This document shows, one piece after another, positions 26,439-35,468 of a stretch of 64,000 bases of DNA. Position 1 is the stretch's first letter, and every line of letters begins with the position of its first letter. A program made the position numbers and the translations under genes. This DNA comes from Sphingomonas sp. Leaf357 (GTDB lineage Bacteria > Pseudomonadota > Alphaproteobacteria > Sphingomonadales > Sphingomonadaceae). The notes beneath the pieces were generated by a model. It saw only the letters and a program-made list of their open reading frames with translations, was not told the origin of the DNA and made no database searches. The stretch is from the NCBI RefSeq assembly GCF_001423845.1, contig NZ_LMPM01000001.1, forward strand, positions 888,658 through 952,657. Direction: 5' to 3'.

Positions 26439-27329
26439 ATGTTCCGCGACGCCACTGCCCATGTTCCCGCCCAGGCCGCCCTGTCGGGGTCCGGCCCTGC
26501 TCCAGCTGGCAAACTCGACTTCGTCGCAATCGACGTTGAGACCGCCTGCTCCCGCGTCAGCAGCATTTGCCAGATTGGTATCGTCGGCTTTCGCGGCGGC
26601 ACGGTCGCGTTCGAATACGAAACTCTGCTCGATCCGCGTGATCACTTCAGCAGCTTCAATACCCGCATTCACGGCATCGCTGCCGACCATGTCGCAGGCA
26701 AGCCGTGCTTTGCCGACGTGCACGACATCATTGACGGACACCTGGCCGGGCGAACCACTGTTGCACATTCTTATTTCGACAAAGGCGCGCTGGCGGCGGC
26801 CTGCCGCGTGCACGATCGGACAATGGTCGAGACAACTTGGCTCGACAGTGCGCGCGTAGCGAAGCGTGCTTGGCCCGAACTTCCCAACCACAAGCTCAAC
26901 GCGGTGTCGAAACACCTCGGCATCCCACTCCGGCACCACGACGCCCTGAGTGACGCTCGCGCGGCGGGTATGATCCTCGTCAAAGCCATCGACCATACCG
27001 GCATACCGCTTGCAGGGTGGCTGGCGCCCTCGGTGGGGCAGCGGGCCGCTCCGGCACCACTCCCTGCGGCGGACGGTCCGTTCAGAAATCACCGAGTGGC
27101 GATCCTCGGCCAGCCCCGCAACGGCCCGCTTGCTCACCGGCTAGCGGGCGGTGGTGCGCGGATCGTCGCCGGCGTCGGCAGCACGACGACGATCTTGGCG
27201 GTCATCGGCGAGGAACCGTTCGGCTATCTGCGGTACGACGCGCAATTCCGGAAGGCCTTAGAACTGCAACGGTCAGGCCGCGCGATCAGCATTATGTCTG
27301 AGCGCGAGGTGCTGCAGGTTCTCGCTTAG
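26439..27329 (+). CDS. DnaQ-like 3'-5' exonuclease with C-terminal BRCT domain
   Basis: About 296 aa. DEDD-type exonuclease: F-V-A-I-D-V-E-T (motif I, Asp/Glu), [20 protein letters not shown] (motif II) and [11 protein letters not shown] (motif III, DEDDh). After a Pro/Ala linker (about 200-212) a BRCT-like domain begins at [10 protein letters not shown], with a GG turn (A-G-G-G-A-R-I-V) and final helix. A similar exonuclease-BRCT pair occurs in DNA polymerase III epsilon-like proteins. Starts at GTG 26424 or ATG 26439 are both possible. Directly beside the IS5 remnant. Confidence 0.8.
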   Translation: MFRDATAHVPAQAALSGSGPAPAGKLDFVAIDVETACSRVSSICQIGIVGFRGGTVAFEYETLLDPRDHFSSFNTRIHGIAADHVAGKPCFADVHDIIDGHLAGRTTVAHSYFDKGALAAACRVHDRTMVETTWLDSARVAKRAWPELPNHKLNAVSKHLGIPLRHHDALSDARAAGMILVKAIDHTGIPLAGWLAPSVGQRAAPAPLPAADGPFRNHRVAILGQPRNGPLAHRLAGGGARIVAGVGSTTTILAVIGEEPFGYLRYDAQFRKALELQRSGRAISIMSEREVLQVLA

Positions 27330-27397
27330 CGTCAACGCGCGGCTGCGCCGTCCGGCACCTCGACATCATTGGGACGGCGCACCACATCCAGTCGATC

Positions 27398-28374
27398 ATG
27401 ACCAGCTATACCAAGACCGACGAGGCCGTTGCCGCCCTCACACCCGAGCAGTTCCGTGTGACCCAACAGAACGGAACCGAGCGTCCCGGCACCGGCCCGC
27501 TGCTGAAGAACAAGCAGGCGGGCATCTATGTCGACATCGTCTCGGGCGGGCCGCTGTTCGCCAGCGCCGACAAGTATGAGTCCGGCTGCGGATGGCCGAG
27601 CTTTACCAAACCCATCGATGCCGCCAACGTTAAGGCAACACGCGACTGGTCGATGCTCATCCCGCGCACGGAAGTGCGCTCCACGCAGGGCGACAGCCAC
27701 CTCGGCCACGTCTTCAAGGATGGACCGCGAGACCGCGGTGGCTTGCGCTACTGCATCAACTCGGCCGCTCTTCGCTTCGTGGCACGGGCCGAGATGGCTG
27801 CGCAGGGCTATGGCGGCTATCTCGAACAGATTGAGGAGCCGCCCGCGACCACGCAGCGTGCAGTACTGGCCGGCGGCTGCTTCTGGGGCATGCAGGACCT
27901 GATCCGCAAACTCCCGGGCGTCGTCTCGACGCGCGTTGGCTATTCGGGCGGCGAGCTGCCGAACGCGACGTACCGCAACCACGGCAATCATGCCGAGGCG
28001 ATCGAGACCGTCTTTGACCCCGCCCGCACGGACTTCCGCGCGTTGCTCGAATTCTTCTTTCAGATCCACGACCCGACGACGGTGAACCGGCAGGGCAACG
28101 ACCGCGGCTCGAGCTACCGCTCGGCGATCTTCTACACCGACGACGTGCAAAAGGCCGTCGCCGAGGAGACTATCTCGGACGTCGATGCATCGGGGCTCTG
28201 GCCGGGCAAGGTTGTGACCGAACTGTCCCCGGCAGGCGACTTCTGGGAGGCCGAACCGGAACACCAGGATTATCTCGAACGCAGACCCAACGGTACACGT
28301 GTCACTTCGTCCGGCCGAAGTGGAAACTGTCACGGCGTACGCCCGCTGTCGGGAACGAAACCACCGCAGCCTGA
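27398..28374 (+). CDS. MsrB-MsrA methionine sulfoxide reductase fusion, frameshifted near 3' end
   Basis: Reduces both R- and S-methionine sulfoxide in oxidised proteins. MsrB domain (about 1-135): [15 protein letters not shown] and catalytic G-L-R-Y-C (Cys119). MsrA domain from about 153: A-G-G-C-F-W-G with Cys161, and F-F-x-I-H-D-P-T-T, ending [11 protein letters not shown]. The annotated frame then leaves the family sequence at about 28292; one base inserted there restores the conserved Y-T-C-H-F and a stop at 28372-28374. So a single T is missing: a true frameshift or a sequencing error. The unshifted frame would end at 28528 with about 75 unrelated residues. Confidence 0.85.
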
Positions 28375-28469
28375 CTGTAAGCTGACCCAAGCGAGCCTAA
28401 TCGCGGCCGTAGGGACCCACAAAGCGACATTCAGGTCGGCTCCGCCTTTTACCGACATCGGAAGCTCGT

Positions 28470-28892
28470 TCATTTTGAGTCGGCAGGATCTTCGTCGAGC
28501 GTCGCAACTCCCATCAGCGGATGCATGACGAAGGTCCAGCCAACTCCGCCGACAATCATGAGGCGCAGCGATTGGCGATCTGCGGCGCCGAGCAGCGATG
28601 CCGCTCCTGACGAAGCGGGCAAGGTCACTGTCCTGCCATCCTGACAAATGCCGGTTGCCCAACCGCGCCGTCCGATACGGATCTCGCCGGCGAGGCGCTC
28701 AAGTGCCGTCTCGAGCGCCGTGCGCGCACGAGTACCAGTGACCCACGCGTAACCATCGGGTTCCATAGCCGGAGGTGCCATGACGCTGGGATCGGGCATC
28801 GCACGCGGCCGTTTGTCATTATCAGCTTTTTGCTTATATTGATTAAGAGGGCGAACACCCTCCATACCCATCATGCGCGCAAACTCATCCAT
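28470..28892 (-). CDS. Hypothetical protein
   Basis: 140 aa; no domain recognised. The N-terminal 50 residues are basic and Pro-rich. The centre has a helix ([13 protein letters not shown]) and strands, and a hydrophobic turn near 112-125. A clear [12 protein letters not shown] start at 28892 is preceded by GGAG. Its 3' end overlaps the tail of the frameshifted Msr frame, another sign that the MsrA stop belongs at 28374. Confidence 0.45.
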   Translation of the reverse strand: MDEFARMMGMEGVRPLNQYKQKADNDKRPRAMPDPSVMAPPAMEPDGYAWVTGTRARTALETALERLAGEIRIGRRGWATGICQDGRTVTLPASSGAASLLGAADRQSLRLMIVGGVGWTFVMHPLMGVATLDEDPADSK

Positions 28893-28989
28893 CGGTATCT
28901 CCTGGGTCGCCTCTCGCGCAGTTCACACTGACTGAGATCTCGCGGACAATTTAACGTCACCCAGCCGTTTAAAGGCCTTCAGGCTGTGG

Positions 28990-30942
28990 TCATTCTCTGA
29001 TCATCTTGTGCACACGGCGTTCTAGTTCGCCAATGTTGAACGGCTTTGTCAGTATCTCCATGCCTTTATCCAGATTGCCGGCACCAACGGCGGCATTCGC
29101 GGCATAACCGGTGACGAACAGCACCTTCAGCATGGGCCGGACGGCGCGGCCAGCATCGGCGACCTGCCGCCCGTTAAGCCCGCCGGGTAAACCGACATCG
29201 GTAATCAGCAGGTCGATCCGTTCGTCCGACCGCATCACCTTAACCCCGGCGGGTCCCGTTGACGCCTCGAATACTCGGTAGCCGGCCTCCGTCAGGATTT
29301 CGCTGACGAGTTGCCGGATAGCGATCTCGTCCTCGACAATCAAAATAGTCTCGCCCGGCGTCGCGTGAAGTGGTTCGCGCTCGCCCTCAGCTGAACTGGC
29401 CGTGGCAACGGCGCCTAAATAGCGAGGAAGATAGAGGCACATCGTCGTACCGTGGCCTACCTCGGAGTAGATGCGCACCTGTCCGCCCGACTGCCGGACA
29501 AAGCCGTAGATCATCGATAGGCCGAGACCCGTCCCCTGTCCGATCGGCTTAGTCGTGAAGAACGGATCGAAGACGCGATCGATGATCTCCGGCGACATGC
29601 CGGTTCCCGTATCGGTTACGCATAGCGAGACGTATTCGCCTTCGGGCAAGTCCTGACTTGTAGCAGCGCGCGCATCTAAGTGCTTGTTGTTCGTTTCGAT
29701 GGTCAGCCTGCCACCTTCGGGCATCGCGTCTCGTGCGTTAATGCACAGGTTCAGCAGGGCGTTTTCCAACTGCGGCGCATCGACGAGTACGTGCCACAAT
29801 CCTTCAGTCGCTTCGATCTTCAGCTCGATTTCCGGCCCTAGCGTTCGATCGATGATCTCCTCCATACCCGCGATCAGCCGATTGGCATCAGTCGGGGTAG
29901 GCGCCAGCGTCTGCCGGCGCGAGAAGGCAAGAAGCCGCTGCGTCAGTGCGGCAGCCCGGCTTGCGCCTGTTTGCGCCATGGTAATGTAGCGATCGAGTTT
30001 GTCATACTGGCCAGCCTGAAGCCTGAGGCCGAGCATTTCGAGCCCACCTGTGACGGCCGTGAGCAAATTGTTGAAGTCGTGCGCAATGCCTCCGGTCAGC
30101 TGGCCGACCGCCTCCATCTTCTGGCTTTGGCGCAAAGCCTCTTCGATACGGCGCTGCTCGGTGATGTCTCTTCCGACCGTGTAGAAGAGCCCGCTGCCTG
30201 GCTTCGTGTCCGGCACCGCCGACCAGGCAAAAGCGACTGGCGTGCCATCCCCTTTCAGAAGGCGCACGTGAAACTGGTGGACCGGTTCGCCACCCATCAG
30301 CGTCGCCACAACGTCCCCCGTCGTTGCCAGATCGTCCGGGTGGATAATGTCGCTAAACGGATGCGCGATCAGTTCGTTATGAGGTCGCCCCAAAATGGCG
30401 GACCAGGCAGGATTGATTGTCTTCAAATAACCATCAAACGTCGCAACGCCGAAAAGATCGCGCGTCATCTCGAACAGCCGATTGCGCGCTGCCGACGACG
30501 CTCGCTCGGCAACGATGCTGTCCGTTGTCTCGATGCACGCGCAAAAGAGCCCAGCGACGGCGCCCGTTTCGCTCCGGACCGGCGTGTAGCTGAATGCGAA
30601 ATGCGCTTCGGAATCCCGGCCCGGACGATCCAGCTCCAGAACGAGATCGGCCATATGGATCGGCTCTCCCCGTGCGACGGCATCGAACAACGGTATCAGT
30701 TCACTGCGTACTTCAGGCCAGACTTCAAAGAACGGCCGGCTGAACGCGGCGGGATGACGGTCGGCTAGCATCGGCGCGTAACCATCGTTGTAGAGCAGCA
30801 CGTGATCTTCGCCCCAGCCGACAAACATCGGCTGGTCGGCCGCGAGGAGAACGCCGACCAGCGTTTTCAGCGGTTGCGGCCAACTTTCCGGGAGTCCTAG
30901 AGGCGAGTTCGACCAGTCGTGTGCTCGCATAACTGCGCCCAT
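28990..30942 (-). CDS. PAS hybrid sensor histidine kinase with receiver domain
   Basis: About 650 aa, cytoplasmic (no transmembrane segments). Two PAS domains (about 1-140 and 155-275), then a histidine kinase core: [10 protein letters not shown] box, N box in the C-I-N-A-R-D-A-M-P region, D-T-G-T-G-M and [10 protein letters not shown] boxes. A C-terminal receiver domain carries L-I-T-D-V-G-L-P-G with phosphoacceptor Asp. Start: ATG 30942 preceded by a GGGGGCGGGG stretch; a TTG at 30975 is the alternative. No response regulator gene is adjacent, so signalling partners are elsewhere. Confidence 0.88.
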   Translation of the reverse strand: MGAVMRAHDWSNSPLGLPESWPQPLKTLVGVLLAADQPMFVGWGEDHVLLYNDGYAPMLADRHPAAFSRPFFEVWPEVRSELIPLFDAVARGEPIHMADLVLELDRPGRDSEAHFAFSYTPVRSETGAVAGLFCACIETTDSIVAERASSAARNRLFEMTRDLFGVATFDGYLKTINPAWSAILGRPHNELIAHPFSDIIHPDDLATTGDVVATLMGGEPVHQFHVRLLKGDGTPVAFAWSAVPDTKPGSGLFYTVGRDITEQRRIEEALRQSQKMEAVGQLTGGIAHDFNNLLTAVTGGLEMLGLRLQAGQYDKLDRYITMAQTGASRAAALTQRLLAFSRRQTLAPTPTDANRLIAGMEEIIDRTLGPEIELKIEATEGLWHVLVDAPQLENALLNLCINARDAMPEGGRLTIETNNKHLDARAATSQDLPEGEYVSLCVTDTGTGMSPEIIDRVFDPFFTTKPIGQGTGLGLSMIYGFVRQSGGQVRIYSEVGHGTTMCLYLPRYLGAVATASSAEGEREPLHATPGETILIVEDEIAIRQLVSEILTEAGYRVFEASTGPAGVKVMRSDERIDLLITDVGLPGGLNGRQVADAGRAVRPMLKVLFVTGYAANAAVGAGNLDKGMEILTKPFNIGELERRVHKMIRE

Positions 30943-30975
30943 CGCCCCGCCCCCTGCCAACACGTCAAAATGCAA

Positions 30976-31335
30976 TTATCCAACTCCACCAGCGCCTGAG
31001 TTTTAAGCATTAAGCAGGTTCCGCGCCGAGCACAGCACCTGTTTTCGGTCTTAGGCTGACAAACCGACGTTTGAAGAGTTCGAAAGACTAGGACGCTTTA
31101 TACGATCGCGACGGCAGCTGGTTATAAACCTCCTCGCTACCCGAGCTTAGCGGTCACTGTTGCTTTTGCCCACATCTGAACCGTCACAGCGCTTTTCGTG
31201 TTCCCCAACTTCCGCCATTCGTTAATCGTGACCCGGACAGAGGTTTTCACCAAGGGCGACAACGCTCAACGACGATGATCGGGTTTGGCGGTCTGTGCTC
31301 TCCACGATGACGAAATGCGCGAAGAATACGTTCGG
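30976..31335. other. Intergenic region, no gene recognised
   Basis: About 360 bases upstream of the histidine kinase, which should include its promoter. No ORF with recognisable content. Confidence 0.35.
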
Positions 31336-31525
31336 TTAGAAGCTGTACCGGCGCATCCCGTCGTCGACGAGTAGGACGATGCCCGTTACGTAGCTGGCGC
31401 GAGGCGAAGCGAGGAACGTCACCGCGTTAGCGCCACCCTCCTGTTGGCCAAAGTCGCGCAGCGCGATCTCACGGCTGGCGAACCTGGTGCGCCACTCTTC
31501 GGGATGTGTTCGCTTGATGGTCGCA
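31336..31525 (-). pseudogene. C-terminal remnant of a short-chain dehydrogenase
   Basis: On the minus strand, from about 31525 to a stop at 31336-31338, the peptide reads R-E-I-A-L-R-D-F-G-Q-Q-E-G-G-A-N-A-V-T-F-L-A-S-P-R and then A-S-Y-V-T-G-I-V-L-L-V-D-D-G-M-R-R-Y-S-F. The FLASPRASYVTG and V-D-x-G endings are characteristic of classical SDRs. A stop codon lies just upstream and the catalytic and cofactor parts are absent. Confidence 0.7.
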
Positions 31526-31636
31526 TCCTATCGAGGTCCGCTCATTTTATTCAAGGCCGGAACGCTGCTGGGAGTTGAGCGGTTGGGGGATCACCAAAAG
31601 GCAATTTCGTCCAAGGTACGAAAAAGGACCGCTCCC

Positions 31637-32139
31637 ATGGCTGCCCCGGAAGATCTCAAGGAAATCTATACCGACGAGCTGAAGGATCTCTGGTCCGCAA
31701 ACGACCAAATGAAAAGTTGCTGAAGAAAATCACCTCGAAAGCGAGCGACGCGGCGCTGAAGGAGATGTTGTCCAACTCTCAAGACAGCATCCAGAAGCAC
31801 ACGGACGTGCTGAAGGCGCTAATTGCGGCGAACGATGAAAAAGTCTCGAAGGAGCATTGCAAGGGGATGGAAGGTCTGGTTGCTGAAGCCACCAAACACG
31901 TTCTCGAGGAGGGACCGGACAAAGGCCCTCTGCTCGACGTCATGATAATTGCTCAATATCAGCGAATGAGCCATTACGGCATCGCAGGCTTCGGGACTGC
32001 TGCCGCCTATGCAAAGGCGCTTGGTCTCAAGGACGATACAAAGACGCTCAAGAATGCCACCAAACAGATTTATGGTGGCGACGAATATATGACCAAGCTC
32101 GCCGAAACGAGCGTCAACTTGCAGGCAGAAGGCGCCTGA
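31637..32139 (+). pseudogene. DUF892 (YciE/YciF-type ferritin-like) gene with frameshift
   Basis: Two overlapping frames join into one DUF892 protein of about 166 aa: ATG 31637 gives M-A-A-P-E-D-L-K-E-I-Y-T-D-E-L-K-D-L-W-S-A-N-D-Q-M, then the frame closes at TGA 31721; the next frame carries L-L-K-K-I-T-S-K-A-S-D-A-A-L-K-E-M-L through to Q-A-E-G-A at 32139. Adding one A to the AAAA run near 31710 would restore a continuous frame. DUF892 proteins are stress-induced four-helix ferritin-like proteins. Could be a real frameshift in a homopolymer or an assembly error. Confidence 0.75.
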
Positions 32140-32179
32140 TCTGACACGCGCGGATCCGATGGTCGGCGGGTTGTTATAC

Positions 32180-32209
32180 CACCGCCGCATGGTTACGCAT
32201 GCGGCGGTG
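32180..32209 (+). terminator. Hairpin after the DUF892 gene
   Basis: A perfect 12-bp inverted repeat CACCGCCGCATG / CATGCGGCGGTG with a 6-base loop (32192-32197), 40 bases after the DUF892 stop. No T-tract follows, so it is either a Rho-assisted terminator or an RNA-stabilising hairpin. Confidence 0.6.
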
Positions 32210-32493
32210 AGTTACTCACGGATCATCAATTGATGACGACGTACCAATTGAGCGAGCCGGCATCATTCGTCGAACCGCGAAAGGCGACGAAGCCTCGGAG
32301 GGGTCTGGTAAGGTGATTGGCGAAGGCTCGCTGGCAGATTGCGCAGAAATTTGCGAAAAATTGTCTTACGAGCGCTCCTCGCTTCGGATAGATGTTGACC
32401 CATGACGCTTAACGGCACTCCAGAGTGCTGGGTTATACGGTCGGTTCTGGTGGCTAATGAACAGCGGCTCGTAGCAATAGCCCGCTATCGATG
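32210..32493. other. Intergenic region
   Basis: Between the DUF892 terminator and the hydrolase. No coding or RNA signal seen. Confidence 0.35.
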
Positions 32494-33315
32494 TCACCGC
32501 GCTTGCGTTGCGCTAGCCACCTCGTCGATTGCCGCTACGACGTCCTGCAAGTTCGTGACGTAGAGGTCGTGGTCACCGTCGACCACGCGCATACGGCCCC
32601 TCTTGCCTGCTTGCGCGGCGGCCTCTGACGCTGCGACGAAGGCGTCGTAAATTCGCCCGCAGATCTCCGCAGTTCTGCATTGAAAACGCTCAGTCGAGAT
32701 CATGATCACGTAGGGAATATCGGGCGGGTTGGCAGTGTCGATGACCCTGCTTAGGTCACTCGCGTCGATATGCTCGTTGTTGTCGCCCGCCATCCAAGCT
32801 GCATCGGCGGCGCGTTGCGACGGCGACATCAATGGGTAGGCGAACCGCGACCACTCTCGCGACGTGCCGGGCTGGTTGCTTGTCACGAACCCCGCGACCT
32901 CATGGGAGGTCGCATACGATCGCACCAGCAGTCCGCCCATGGAGGTGCCAAAAAGAATATAAGGGCCATGCTCGTGGGCTGCGGAAAGAGCGTCGAAAGC
33001 GTCTTCGGTCAGATCAACTGCTTTCCGGGGGAGTGGAGCAGCGGAGCTGCCTCCAACGTTGCGTCGGTCGTACGCGCACACGTGGTAGCGGCCGGATAGC
33101 GCCGCGAACAGCGCGGTCATGTGAGTGCGACGCCCCCCATCTCCCGGCTCAAGCAGAACCGTAAACTTCCCGCGCCCGGCGCAGCGCAAAGCGATGGTCC
33201 TACCCCCCGAAAGCTCGACCACTCGATCTTCTGCGTTCGACAGTGTGGGTTCACCGGGGCTTGGCGGAGTCGCGGCAAGCACAGCAGTGATGAGAGGGAA
33301 ATGCCATAACGCCAT
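32494..33315 (-). CDS. Secreted alpha/beta hydrolase
   Basis: 273 aa. N-terminal hydrophobic region (about 2-18) reads as a signal peptide. Hydrolase features: oxyanion region L-L-E-P-G-D-G-G, nucleophile elbow G-T-S-M-G-G (Ser125), D in R-V-I-D-T or nearby, and a late D-G-D-H-D that would supply the catalytic His. Members of this family are esterases, lactonases or C-C hydrolases; substrate unknown. Not obviously in an operon. Confidence 0.78.
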   Translation of the reverse strand: MALWHFPLITAVLAATPPSPGEPTLSNAEDRVVELSGGRTIALRCAGRGKFTVLLEPGDGGRRTHMTALFAALSGRYHVCAYDRRNVGGSSAAPLPRKAVDLTEDAFDALSAAHEHGPYILFGTSMGGLLVRSYATSHEVAGFVTSNQPGTSREWSRFAYPLMSPSQRAADAAWMAGDNNEHIDASDLSRVIDTANPPDIPYVIMISTERFQCRTAEICGRIYDAFVAASEAAAQAGKRGRMRVVDGDHDLYVTNLQDVVAAIDEVASATQAR

Positions 33316-33646
33316 CTGTCAGACATAGCTTTCCTGCTAAGCATCGCAACGTCCGTTACTAAGCGGCCGCGGAATAGCAGCTTCGTCTCAGCGCGGCCCC
33401 GGTCAGGACCGAGCTGACGCGCGGCGGCAGAAACAAAGGGGCGGACATTCGATGCGTTTTCGGCGCAGTTTGGAAGCGGCGATTCGTTCAGCTACTTGGC
33501 AGCCCGGTCTAAGCTTCAAAGCAGGCATCTCTACACCTTAAGCGGAAACCCCGCGCGGGGGCATCGGCTATGTTATTCAGGGAAACGTCATTACGAGGAC
33601 AGGAGCGGGCTAATAACCATCGGACGGGCTGACCACAGGACGAGAG
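33316..33646. other. Intergenic region
   Basis: Divergent from the secreted hydrolase. No recognisable feature apart from the promoter it must contain. Confidence 0.35.
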
Positions 33647-33850
33647 ATGACCGAGAATCAGGGCGATCTCGTCGGCATTGCGGCCTACATCTTTCTGCTA
33701 GGCGCTTAACTGAACTCGCAGCTGGAGCGCAGGACTGCCAGAGACACGACTACCAGTCTCACGACGCCGCCTGGTAAGCGCGGAGCTGTGGTCGCCAACG
33801 TGGTCGGCAGCGTTGCGTCGCCAGAAGTCCGTGACGCGCTAGAGGAATAG
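33647..33850 (+). pseudogene. Possible small gene with an in-frame stop
   Basis: ATG at 33647 preceded by AGGACGAG opens M-T-E-N-Q-G-D-L-V-G-I-A-A-Y-I-F-L-L-G-A, then a TAA at 33707-33709. The same frame continues for 46 more codons (L-N-S-Q-L-E-R-R onward) to TAG at 33848. A 67-residue single-pass membrane protein would result if the TAA were a sense codon. A terminator on the same strand sits just after it. Either a nonsense-mutated gene or a 20-aa peptide. Confidence 0.35.
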
Positions 33851-33897
33851 AATGTCCCCCGTAAGTGCCGGATCGGACAGATTCCGTTGATGGATTT

Positions 33898-33926
33898 CCC
33901 GCGGCTGCCGGCCAAGCGGGGTTTTT
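33898..33926 (+). terminator. Rho-independent terminator
   Basis: Stem CCCGC (33898-33902) / GCGGG (33916-33920) followed by GTTTTT on the plus strand. It points at the small ORF before it and lies just outside the convergent hemerythrin gene. Confidence 0.6.
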
Positions 33927-33931
33927 AAGGC

Positions 33932-35017
33932 TCAGGCTAGCTTGAAGCCCTCCTTGTTCGCAAGCACCGTGATGTGGGCGTTACGTTCTTTGCCAAGCGC
34001 CGCATGGAGGGGCGGAAAGATCATGTCCTCCTCCTCACGGATGTGTGCCTCTAGCTCGGCGCGGAAAGAGGCGACCATTTCGAGGAAGTTGGGCGAAGCA
34101 TTATCCATTTCCTCAAGGTCGTAGAGATTTTGCTTCACATAGCCGTGGTCGTGATTGAGCTTGTCGGCATCGGCCTTGTCGCCCCACGCACGAAGCGCTG
34201 GGTAGATCACATTTTCCTCCGTGAAAGCGTGTTTGCCGAGTGCGTGCTTTAGCTGGGTCAGAAGGACGGTGCGCTTGCCAGTGTCTTCACTGCCTGTCGC
34301 CTGCAGCTTGTCAAACAGGCCCAACGCAAGCTTGTGTTCGACTTTGACGGCGTCCAGCCAATCGCCGGCAAGCGCGCTGGGCGACTGCACGACAATCTTA
34401 CGCCCTAGGTTTACGGCAAGTCCTGTAACGACACCGGCGGCCGCCGCACCGACGATCGAAGCGATCCGGCCGGTCACTGCTGACTTAGCCCCCTCAACTG
34501 CGGCACCGGCGCGCTTTGCGGCCGCCTTGGGGGCGGCGGCAGCTGTCTTTCGAGCCGACGACGCTCGGCGGTTGACGACTTTGGCCACCTTGCGCGGTGT
34601 AGCAGCCACGGTTTTCACCACGGGCGCGACCGACTTAACCACCGGCTGTGATGCGCTGTCTAGAGCTGCTAAGATAGGGGCTGCGGCGTCGCCCGCCGCC
34701 TCCAGAACCGATTTCGAAGCGCCCTTCGAGGTTGATCTGTTCGACGAGGCCGCGGCAGTTTTGCGCTTCGGGGACGAGGGGGTCGATGCGCCGGCAGCGG
34801 ATTTGGCAGTCGCACGCTTGCGGTTCGGAGCGACCTTAGCGCCGTCGCCGACCGCAGCTTCCAAAGCCTCCCGGCTGCTCCCGACACGGTCGATCAGCGC
34901 CTGCGCATTCTGACGAGTGAGCCCATGCTTCGTTGCGAAGTAATCGACCTCGTAAGTTTCGCTTTTCGACACTGTCGCCTGGTCGCGCGCGCCGCGATTA
35001 TCCTTGTCGTCCGCCAT
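33932..35017 (-). CDS. DUF3606 - Ala/Lys-rich - hemerythrin fusion protein
   Basis: 361 aa. Residues 21-55 hold a DUF3606 helix pair (Y-E-V-D-Y-F-A-T-K-H-G-L-T-R). Residues 60-180 are Ala/Lys/Ser-rich and histone H1-like. Residues 184-210 are a Gly/Ala-rich hydrophobic helix of the type seen in ElaB-like glycine-zipper proteins. The C-terminal part (220-345) is a hemerythrin domain: candidate Fe ligands His228, His258 or 263, Glu267, His289/291, His325 and Glu329. Start: ATG at 35017 with GGAGG upstream; a longer frame to 35428 is not needed. Inferred role: stress-induced DNA- or membrane-associated di-iron protein. Confidence 0.8.
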   Translation of the reverse strand: MADDKDNRGARDQATVSKSETYEVDYFATKHGLTRQNAQALIDRVGSSREALEAAVGDGAKVAPNRKRATAKSAAGASTPSSPKRKTAAASSNRSTSKGASKSVLEAAGDAAAPILAALDSASQPVVKSVAPVVKTVAATPRKVAKVVNRRASSARKTAAAAPKAAAKRAGAAVEGAKSAVTGRIASIVGAAAAGVVTGLAVNLGRKIVVQSPSALAGDWLDAVKVEHKLALGLFDKLQATGSEDTGKRTVLLTQLKHALGKHAFTEENVIYPALRAWGDKADADKLNHDHGYVKQNLYDLEEMDNASPNFLEMVASFRAELEAHIREEEDMIFPPLHAALGKERNAHITVLANKEGFKLA

Positions 35018-35468
35018 GTCGCTGTCCTCCCTAAATATTTGATTTTCCAAAGCCTCAGCGACACTGAAGTTCCAAGAGGCGTGGTAGGTAGCATTCCATC
35101 GCATGAAACGTGGATTGCGGGGGCTAATCCTGTCAAGTTGGCTAGCCGATAACGGCGGGGGCGGGCGACCAGCGGATGAGGCTAGGCCTGGATCGCGTCG
35201 TGATCCGACTTTCGGCTTTACGGCCGGCGTGACCCAGTTGTGGACGCTCACGAGCTTTAGCGCGCTTCCCGAAAGCGGTCGTTGATTCAGGTGAGCCCGA
35301 TGGCCGGAACTGGGCCGGTCGCAGACTGGCAAGTTCTGGGCAGCTGTGCGCAAAAGCGGCCCTTCGTTCAAATGGTTGACAAGTCCGCCATTCGTTTCCT
35401 GCTGTTCTGGGTTTGTATCCGTGTCCAAAGCTTCCTACATACCACGTAGCAACTTGGGGATGTAGCGC
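35018..35468. other. Intergenic region between the hemerythrin gene and the E2-E1-JAB operon
   Basis: About 450 bases. Open frames here are low-complexity continuations. It must contain the divergent promoters. I see no clear promoter boxes or operator palindrome. Confidence 0.35.

Noticed and set aside
31700..31725. Programmed frameshift in the DUF892 gene
   Set aside because: Only four As, no downstream stimulatory structure, and this family is not known for recoding.
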